Source of the DNA: Duffyella gerundensis
GTDB lineage: Bacteria; Pseudomonadota; Gammaproteobacteria; Enterobacterales; Enterobacteriaceae
NCBI RefSeq assembly: GCF_001517405.1
Contig: NZ_LN907827.1
Location: forward strand, 2,114,587-2,178,586
Reading direction: 5' to 3'
Length of the DNA: 64,000 nt
The position numbers and the translations under genes were made by a program. Shown piece after piece: positions 58,028 to 64,000 of this stretch. The notes below the pieces were generated by a model that worked only from the letters and a program-made list of their open reading frames with translations, had not been told where the DNA came from and ran no database searches. The stretch's first letter is position 1. The number at the start of each line of letters is the position of its first letter.

Positions 58028-59590
58028 ATGCAGACGTCCCAGCAGATCGTTGGACAGTTCCGCCGTAAGCGCTTGTTCATTGCTGCAATGGTCGCCGTGC
58101 TGGTGCTGGTTCTTACGCTTAGCTTTCGTTTTTTTGAAGAAAAAAGCCGTATAGAGCAGCAATCGCGCGACTTTGCCAATCACACGATAGCGCGTTTTGA
58201 TCGTATGTTTTCTCCCCTCGATGTGTCAGCGAATAACACGCAGGCGTTGGTAGGATTACGCTGTGGCGAAGTGCGTTTTCCGTTAATTGAAAACCTGGCT
58301 TCGCTGCAAACCGTGCGCGCTATTTTGCTGGTCGATCACGGTAATATCTACTGCTCCAGCATTTACGGCGAGCGCGCGATCTCCTTCAGCGAAGCCTATC
58401 CTGAGCTGGCTATCTCCAGCCAGCGTATGTTGCTGACTACCGACAACTATCTGCTGAAAGGCTCACCGGTATTGATGCTGTGGACGCCGAAAACGCTGGA
58501 TAACCACTCCGGCTTAATTCAGGTGATCAATATTGAGCTGATGAGCAATTATCTGCTTGAGCCAACGCTGCCCTGGGTAGAGCGCGCGGTATTTAACGTT
58601 GGCGGCAAAAGCCTGGAATATGGCAATCCGCTGATTGAAGAGGCGCTGCCTTCGGCGGATGAAGTGAGCTATGAAGAGTCGTCGCTGCGCTATCCCTTTT
58701 CCATTACGCTGTTTGGTCCCCCCCCGGCGCGTCTGGCGCTGATGACGCTGCCGTCGCAACTGCCACTGGCGCTGCTGCTCAGCATGCTGACCAGCTATAT
58801 CGTCTGGCTGGCCACCGCCAACCGCATGAGCATGGCGTGGCAGATCAGCTACGGCCTGACGGCGAAAGAGTTTATGGTTTACTGCCAGCCGATCATTAAC
58901 GCCAGCAGCGGCAACTGCGACGGCATTGAATTGCTGCTGCGTTGGCATAATGCACGTCAGGGCTGGATTCCACCCGATGTTTTTATTCCGCTTGCCGAAC
59001 GACAAAACCTGATCGCGCCGCTCACACGCTTTGTCATCACCGAAATGGTGGCGCACCTGCCGGTAATGCCGCGCTGCAAATCTTTTCATGTGGCGATTAA
59101 CGTGGCGGCCAGCCATTTCCGCGATCGGGCGATTCTTGACGACTTACAAACCCTGTGGTGGCCCGCCAACCCCGTTCCACAATTGGTGGTTGAACTCACC
59201 GAACGTGACGCATTGCCGGTGGTCGATCAGCGGGTAATTTCCCATCTGCACAAGGTGGGCGTCCAGCTGGCAATTGATGATTTCGGCACCGGGCACAGCT
59301 CGCTCTCCTACCTGAAAACGCTGCAGCCTGATGTTCTTAAGATCGACAAGATGTTTACCGCCGCCATCGGCACCGATGCGATAAACGCCACGGTGACTGA
59401 TATGGTGATTTCGCTGGCACAGCGGCTGAACATCAGCCTGGTGGCGGAGGGTGTGGAAACCGAGGAGCAGGCAAATTACCTGCGTGAGCGCGGCGTTGAT
59501 CGCCTGCAGGGCTATTTCTATGCCCGCCCGATGCCACTGGGTGACTTCCCGGCGTGGATGGATCGCCACCTGGCGCATATCGCAGCATAA
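58028..59590 (+). CDS. pdeD: CSS/EAL cyclic-di-GMP phosphodiesterase (YoaD/PdeD-like)
   Basis: This inner-membrane enzyme hydrolyses c-di-GMP. The 520-residue protein has an N-terminal helix, a periplasmic CSS domain with the redox motif YCSSIYGER, a second helix near residue 250, and a cytosolic EAL domain. The EAL signature reads ELL (GIELLLRWH), as other CSS-EAL proteins vary it. The metal and catalytic residues DDFGTG and LKIDKMF and the late VAEGVET are intact, so I expect activity. A terminator follows. Confidence 0.92.
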   Translation: MQTSQQIVGQFRRKRLFIAAMVAVLVLVLTLSFRFFEEKSRIEQQSRDFANHTIARFDRMFSPLDVSANNTQALVGLRCGEVRFPLIENLASLQTVRAILLVDHGNIYCSSIYGERAISFSEAYPELAISSQRMLLTTDNYLLKGSPVLMLWTPKTLDNHSGLIQVINIELMSNYLLEPTLPWVERAVFNVGGKSLEYGNPLIEEALPSADEVSYEESSLRYPFSITLFGPPPARLALMTLPSQLPLALLLSMLTSYIVWLATANRMSMAWQISYGLTAKEFMVYCQPIINASSGNCDGIELLLRWHNARQGWIPPDVFIPLAERQNLIAPLTRFVITEMVAHLPVMPRCKSFHVAINVAASHFRDRAILDDLQTLWWPANPVPQLVVELTERDALPVVDQRVISHLHKVGVQLAIDDFGTGHSSLSYLKTLQPDVLKIDKMFTAAIGTDAINATVTDMVISLAQRLNISLVAEGVETEEQANYLRERGVDRLQGYFYARPMPLGDFPAWMDRHLAHIAA

Positions 59591-59591
59591 A

Positions 59592-59615
59592 AAACGGCGC
59601 CCGAAGGCGCCGTTT
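59592..59615. terminator. yoaD/yoaE bidirectional terminator
   Basis: A 10-bp perfect stem AAACGGCGCC/GGCGCCGTTT with a CGAA loop lies between the convergent genes. Confidence 0.85.
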
Positions 59616-59633
59616 CGTCGTTGTCGTCTGCGG

Positions 59634-61199
59634 TTATTCCGCTTCAGATTCATCATGCTCATGGCGATCGCGCGTGACCCGCACCAGATCGATGCGGTAA
59701 TCGGTCGCTTCCAGCACCAAAAAGTGCAGCGGCGGCAGATCGATCACTTCACCCGGTACCGGAAGCTGGCCTTTTTGTGCAATCAGCAGGCCCGCCAGCG
59801 AAGCGTGGTCATCTTCCGGCCTGACCAGATCGTGAATATCAAACAGCTGCTGCAGCGAATGCAGATCGGTGCCGCCTTTAACCAACCAGCCATCGGCGTC
59901 CGCCACAATATCCGGCGTTTCATCTTCATCCGGGAACTCACCGGCAATCGCTTCCAGCACATCCAGCGGCGTAATCAGCCCCTGCACCACGCCAAATTCG
60001 TTGGTGACAATCACAAAGCTGCCTTTGGCACGACGCAGCACGCTCAGCAGGTTAATGGGATCCAGCGTTTCCGGCACCACAATCGCCGGATTGGTGGCAG
60101 CAAAGCTGGCCACGTCAACGCCATGATCAAGTGCCACCAGCAGCTCTTTGGCGCGCACAACGCCCACAATCTCATCCAGCTCACCACGACAGACCGGAAA
60201 CAGGCTGTGTGGCGTATCCAGCAGCTGCCTGCGCACGTCGTCCAGCGGGCGATTGACATCCACCCACGAGATTTCGCCACGCGGCGTCATGATGCTGCGG
60301 ATAGAACGTGATGCCAGCGTCAGCACGCCGTTGATCATAAAGCGCTCTTCATCCTTAAAGGTCTCCTGCGGCATCACCGTGTTCAGCGTTTCGCCTTCGC
60401 TGCTGCTTTGCTGCGCGCTGCGACGCCCGCCCATCAGGCGTTGAATCGCCTCTGCGGTGCGTTCTCGCATCGGACGGCGCGCCTGATGACGCATAAAGTT
60501 ATGACGCGCAATCTGGTTGAACAGCTCAATCAGAATCGAGAAGCCGATCGCCGCATAGAGATACCCTTTCGGAATGTGGAAACCAAAGCCTTCGGCCACC
60601 AGGCTGAGGCCAATCATCAGCAGGAAGCTCAGACAAAGCACCACAACGGTAGGATGCTTGTTAACGAAGTTGGTTAACGGCTTCGACGCCAGCAGCATCA
60701 CGCCCATGGCGATAATCACCGCCGTCATCATCACCGGCAGGTTGTTTACCATGCCCACCGCGGTGATCACCGCATCCAGTGAGAAGACCGCATCCAGCAC
60801 CACAATCTGCATCACTACTGCCCAGAAACTGGCGTAGCCCTTATTGCCGCCGCTGTCGTGATCGCGGTTTTCCAGCCGTTCATGCAGCTCCATCGTGGCC
60901 TTGAACAACAGGAAGAGTCCACCCGCCAACAGAATTAAATCGCGTCCTGAGAAGGCAAACTGCCCGACTTCAAACAGCGGACGCGTCAGCGTCACAATCC
61001 ACGAGATCAACGACAGCAGGCCGAGGCGCATGATCAGCGCCAGCGACAGGCCGATCAGACGCGCTTTATCGCGCTGCTTAGGCGGCAGCTTGTCAGCAAG
61101 AATGGCGATAAACACCAGGTTGTCGATGCCGAGCACGATTTCCAGTACCACCAGCGTGAGTAGCCCGGCCCATATTGAGGGATCGAGAAGAAATTCCAT
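59634..61199 (-). CDS. yoaE: YoaE, TerC-domain/CBS/CorC membrane protein
   Basis: YoaE is a TerC-family inner-membrane protein with a CBS-pair/CorC cytosolic region, implicated in metal-related export (manganese/metalloprotein export in the family). The 521-residue protein has about seven helices in residues 1-230, including [17 protein letters not shown] and [15 protein letters not shown] with the conserved acidic residues. CBS domains follow ([30 protein letters not shown]), then a C-terminal transporter-associated CorC domain. The leader upstream is long and structured. Confidence 0.93.
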   Translation of the reverse strand: MEFLLDPSIWAGLLTLVVLEIVLGIDNLVFIAILADKLPPKQRDKARLIGLSLALIMRLGLLSLISWIVTLTRPLFEVGQFAFSGRDLILLAGGLFLLFKATMELHERLENRDHDSGGNKGYASFWAVVMQIVVLDAVFSLDAVITAVGMVNNLPVMMTAVIIAMGVMLLASKPLTNFVNKHPTVVVLCLSFLLMIGLSLVAEGFGFHIPKGYLYAAIGFSILIELFNQIARHNFMRHQARRPMRERTAEAIQRLMGGRRSAQQSSSEGETLNTVMPQETFKDEERFMINGVLTLASRSIRSIMTPRGEISWVDVNRPLDDVRRQLLDTPHSLFPVCRGELDEIVGVVRAKELLVALDHGVDVASFAATNPAIVVPETLDPINLLSVLRRAKGSFVIVTNEFGVVQGLITPLDVLEAIAGEFPDEDETPDIVADADGWLVKGGTDLHSLQQLFDIHDLVRPEDDHASLAGLLIAQKGQLPVPGEVIDLPPLHFLVLEATDYRIDLVRVTRDRHEHDESEAE

Positions 61200-61675
61200 T
61201 ACAGGCTCCTGTGACTCAAACAGCGGTTAGCGCACCGCAGCCATGAATATGGCGGTGCCGGAAAAAAACGTGAGGATAAATCGTGGGAAACATGCGCTGC
61301 TGAAAAGCAGACTGAAGCAGTGAAATGACGTCGGTGACAGTCCATGCGAGGGGCTGAGGCCCGTTACTCCTGAGTAATAAACAGAGGATTACTCTATCAG
61401 TTGCAATCGTACCGTCAAAATATTTTCTTACATTTACAATAGTTACGATGGCGATCAAGGTTTAGCCATGTTTTCGCTCTTGACGGCCTATTCCAGCGCC
61501 AAATAGGCGGCACAGGTCACATAATAATTTTTTTCACTCTCTAAAATAATTCGCGGTTTTAGGCTCTTCACAGACATAAATTTACAGAACACCGTGTCAT
61601 TTCTGTCACGCGCCTGCCCGCTTCACTCAGCGGCGGCAGCGTGACCATGCATCAATCCCTCAACGGAGGTAGCAA
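61200..61675. other. yoaE-manX divergent regulatory region
   Basis: This 476-base gap has no gene. On the yoaE side the leftward leader has several stems: GCACCGC/GCGGTGC-type hairpin at 61232-61258, a GGGC-CTCA-GCCC hairpin near 61350, and GAGTAAT/ATTACTC near 61370-61395. On the manX side there is a run of A/T, a CRP-like dyad, and a GGAGGT ribosome site. E. coli manXYZ is controlled by CRP and Mlc; an Mlc-like A/T dyad around 61520-61550 is possible but not firm. Confidence 0.5.
61595..61610. promoter_or_regulatory. CRP-like site before manX
   Basis: TGTCATTTCTGTCACG fits TGTGA-N6-TCACA at eight of ten positions, 66 bases before the manX start. E. coli manXYZ is CRP-activated. Confidence 0.45.
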
Positions 61676-62638
61676 GTGGCTATTGCTATTATGATCGGCA
61701 CTCACGGTTGGGCGGCGGAGCAGCTGCTGAAGACCGCTGAAATGTTATTAGGGGAGCAGGATAACGTCGGCTGGATCGATTTCGTGCCCGGCGAAAATGC
61801 GGAAACCCTGATGGAGAAATATCAGGCGCGCCTTGCTGCGCTTGACTGTCAGGAGGGCGTGCTGTTCCTGGTGGATACCTGGGGCGGCAGTCCATTTAAT
61901 GCGGCCAGCCGCCTGGTGGTCGATCGCGAGAATTATGAAGTGGTCGCCGGGGTGAATATTCCCATGCTGGTGGAAACCCTGATGGCGCGTGACGATAACC
62001 CGGCGTTCAACGCACTGGTGGCTATCGCCGTGGAAACCGGTCGCGAAGGCGTTAAAGCGCTGAAGCTGCCGGAACCGGAGCAAAAGCCGGCCGCCACGGC
62101 CAGCAAAACGCCCCCGCCAGCAACTGCGCCGCAGGGCAGCGGTGGCCACATGAAAATTGGTCTGGCACGTATAGACGATCGTCTGATTCATGGCCAGGTC
62201 GCCACCCGCTGGACCAAAGAGACCAACGTAAACCGCATTATCGTGGTCAGCGATGAAGTTGCCGCCGACCACGTGCGTAAAACGCTGCTCACTCAGGTTG
62301 CGCCGCCCGGCGTGACGGCACACGTAGTGGGCGTGGATAAGATGGTGCGCGTCTGGAACAACGACAAATATGCGCAGGATCGGGTGATGCTGCTGTTTAC
62401 CAATCCCACCGACGTTGAGCGGCTGGTTGCCCAGGGCGTGGAAATCAAAAGCGTTAATATCGGCGGTATGGCGTTCCGTCAGGGGAAAACGCAGGTCAAC
62501 AACGCGGTTTCTGTGGATCAGAAAGATATCGAGGCGTTTCGCAAGCTGCATGCGCGCGGCATTGAGCTGGAAGTGCGGAAAGTGTCCAGCGACCAGCAGT
62601 TAAAGATGATGGATTTGATTGCCAAAGTCAGTGCCTGA
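61676..62638 (+). CDS. manX: Mannose PTS EIIAB component
   Basis: ManX is the cytosolic phosphocarrier of the mannose/glucose/glucosamine PTS. The 320-residue protein has an EIIA domain with the phosphorylated His10 (IGTHGWAAEQ) and DTWGGSPFNAA. An Ala/Pro/Lys linker leads to an EIIB domain with the phosphorylated His in ARIDDRLIHGQVATRW. The start is GTG after GGAGGT. The start is set by the family N-terminus. It opens the manXYZ operon. Confidence 0.97.
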   Translation: MAIAIMIGTHGWAAEQLLKTAEMLLGEQDNVGWIDFVPGENAETLMEKYQARLAALDCQEGVLFLVDTWGGSPFNAASRLVVDRENYEVVAGVNIPMLVETLMARDDNPAFNALVAIAVETGREGVKALKLPEPEQKPAATASKTPPPATAPQGSGGHMKIGLARIDDRLIHGQVATRWTKETNVNRIIVVSDEVAADHVRKTLLTQVAPPGVTAHVVGVDKMVRVWNNDKYAQDRVMLLFTNPTDVERLVAQGVEIKSVNIGGMAFRQGKTQVNNAVSVDQKDIEAFRKLHARGIELEVRKVSSDQQLKMMDLIAKVSA

Positions 62639-62695
62639 CCGCGTGCGGTTTAGCACCTTTTTACTACCGAATCGATTTACCACAGGAGAGACGTT

Positions 62696-63493
62696 ATGGA
62701 GATCACCACGCTACAAATCGTGTTGATATTTATCGTTGCGTGTATTGCGGGCATGGGTTCCATTCTTGATGAGTTTCAGTTTCACCGGCCACTGGTGGCC
62801 TGTACGTTGATCGGCTTTGTGTTGGGTGATGTAAAAACGGGCATCATTATCGGCGGTACGCTGGAGATGATTGCGTTGGGCTGGATGAACATCGGCGCCG
62901 CGGTGGCACCCGATGCCGCGCTCGCCTCGATCATCTCCACCATTCTGGTGATTGCCGGCGGGCAGAGCGTGGGTGCCGGTATTGCGCTGGCCATTCCGCT
63001 GGCCGCTGCAGGCCAGGTGCTGACCATTATCGTGCGTACCATTACCGTTGCTTTCCAGCATGCGGCGGATAAAGCCGCCGATAACGGCAACCTCACCGCT
63101 ATTTCCTGGATCCATGTGTCTGCGCTGGTTTTGCAGGCGATGCGCATCGCGGTGCCAGCAGTGATTGTTGCGGTATCGGTAGGTACCGACGCCGTGCACA
63201 CCCTGCTTAGCTCGATTCCGGAAGTGGTGACCAACGGTTTGAACATCGCGGGCGGTATGATCGTGGTAGTGGGTTACGCCATGGTGATCAACATGATGCG
63301 CGCGGGCTATTTAATGCCGTTCTTCTATCTGGGCTTTGTTACCGCTGCTTTTACCAATTTCAATCTGGTGGCGCTGGGCGTCATTGGCGTGGTAATGGCC
63401 GTGCTCTATATCCAGCTCAGTCCGAAATATAACCGCGTTGCAGGCGCGCCAACCGCTGGCCCGGCAAACGATCTTGATAACGAACTCGATTAA
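62696..63493 (+). CDS. manY: Mannose PTS EIIC component
   Basis: ManY is the membrane permease subunit of the mannose PTS, forming the sugar channel with ManZ (also an entry route for phage lambda DNA and some bacteriocins). The 265-residue protein is hydrophobic throughout, with GMGSILDEFQFHRPLVACTLIGFVLGD and GGTLEMIALGWMNIGAA. It starts after GGAGAG, 57 bases from manX, and manZ follows in 15 bases. Confidence 0.97.
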   Translation: MEITTLQIVLIFIVACIAGMGSILDEFQFHRPLVACTLIGFVLGDVKTGIIIGGTLEMIALGWMNIGAAVAPDAALASIISTILVIAGGQSVGAGIALAIPLAAAGQVLTIIVRTITVAFQHAADKAADNGNLTAISWIHVSALVLQAMRIAVPAVIVAVSVGTDAVHTLLSSIPEVVTNGLNIAGGMIVVVGYAMVINMMRAGYLMPFFYLGFVTAAFTNFNLVALGVIGVVMAVLYIQLSPKYNRVAGAPTAGPANDLDNELD

Positions 63494-63508
63494 GGAACAG
63501 GTGCACTC

Positions 63509-64000
63509 ATGGTCGATACAACCACTACAGCTAAAAAGTTAACGCCTGGCGATATCCGCGGCGTATTTATGCGCTCTAACCTGTTCCAGGGCTCGTGGAA
63601 CTTTGAACGTATGCAGGCGCTGGGCTTCTGTTTTTCGATGGTGCCGGTGATCCGTCGCCTTTATCCGGAAAACAACGATGCGCGTAAGCAGGCGATCAAG
63701 CGCCATCTTGAGTTTTTTAACACGCATCCTTATGTTGCTGCGCCGGTGCTCGGCGTCACCATGGCGATGGAAGAGCAGCGGGCTAACGGCGCACCCATCG
63801 ACGATGCGGCGATCAACGGCATCAAGGTTGGCCTGATGGGTCCACTGGCGGGCGTGGGCGATCCGATCTTCTGGGGCACCGTGCGCCCGGTGTTTGCTGC
63901 GCTGGGAGCCGGTATTGCCATGAGCGGCAGCCTGCTCGGTCCCCTGCTGTTTTTCGTCCTGTTTAACCTGGTGCGCCTCGCCACCCGTTATTACGGCGTG
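63509..64000 (+). CDS. manZ: Mannose PTS EIID component, 5' part
   Basis: ManZ is the second membrane subunit of the mannose permease. The frame opens at ATG 63509 (MVDTTTTAKKLTPGDIRGVFMRSNLFQGSWNFERMQ) after AAGGAACAGG and is still open at the window edge, giving 164 of about 280 residues. VGLMGPLAGVGDPIFWGTVRPVFAALGAG is the family core. Confidence 0.96.
   Translation, partial: MVDTTTTAKKLTPGDIRGVFMRSNLFQGSWNFERMQALGFCFSMVPVIRRLYPENNDARKQAIKRHLEFFNTHPYVAAPVLGVTMAMEEQRANGAPIDDAAINGIKVGLMGPLAGVGDPIFWGTVRPVFAALGAGIAMSGSLLGPLLFFVLFNLVRLATRYYGV

Overview
The window is a stretch of an enterobacterial chromosome, most likely from the Erwiniaceae (Pantoea/Erwinia-like). Most proteins are close to their Escherichia coli counterparts in sequence and length. 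The gene order is a mosaic of E. coli segments: adhE-tdk-hns...galU-rssBA-ychJ-purU-tRNA-Tyr, xthA-topB-ydjA-sppA-ansA-pncA, yeaC-msrB-gapA-yeaDE-mipA-yeaGH, nhaP2...dadXA-ycgB-fadR-dsbB-ycgNML-minCDE-rnd-fadD-slp-tsaB-yoaA, and yoaB-yoaH-pabB-nudL-sdaA-yoaD-yoaE-manXYZ. The Erwiniaceae assignment rests on the ugd and epimerase genes between hns and galU and on an isolated WbaP/AmsG-type exopolysaccharide initiating transferase. It is an inference; no 16S gene is present.

Layout. 1-12.6 kb: a MarC-family gene cut by the left edge, the fermentative enzyme adhE behind an FNR-like box, tdk, hns, a UDP-sugar block (frameshifted epimerase, ugd, galU), the RpoS-turnover genes rssB/rssA, ychJ, purU and two tandem tRNA-Tyr genes behind a stable-RNA-type promoter. 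12.8-25 kb: xthA, ynjH, topB, ydjA, sppA, ansA-pncA, yeaC-msrB, gapA, yeaD, yeaE and mipA. 25.5-29 kb: the yeaGH kinase/VWA operon behind a sigma-54 promoter. 29-35 kb is the least conserved part: an orphan phage antirepressor gene under a LexA-type operator, nhaP2, an unknown 77-residue protein, a WbaP-like transferase and an MFS exporter. 35-52.4 kb: dadA-dadX, ycgB, fadR, dsbB, ycgN (frameshifted), ycgM, an MltB-like lipoprotein, ycgL, minCDE, rnd, fadD with a FadR operator, slp, tsaB and yoaA. 52.4-53.4 kb is a small accessory islet between yoaA and yoaB: a two-helix membrane peptide, a near-consensus LexA box, a very basic unidentified ORF and a DUF2622/GhoS-like protein. 53.7-64 kb: yoaB, yoaH, pabB-nudL, sdaA, yoaD, yoaE and manXYZ (manZ cut by the right edge).

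Most of the window is housekeeping: central and fermentative carbon metabolism, D-alanine/serine/fatty-acid catabolism, division-site placement, repair and tRNA modification. The most novel signals are the two SOS-type operators. One sits over an extended -10 promoter for the orphan KilAC-type antirepressor. The other is a 19/20 match to the E. coli consensus inside a good sigma-70 promoter next to GhoS-like and GhoT-like small genes. Two otherwise conserved genes carry single-base frameshifts in A/T runs. Both sites happen to be slippage-prone sequences, but sequencing error is the simplest explanation. All calls are from reading the sequence and from remembered family knowledge; no database search was run.
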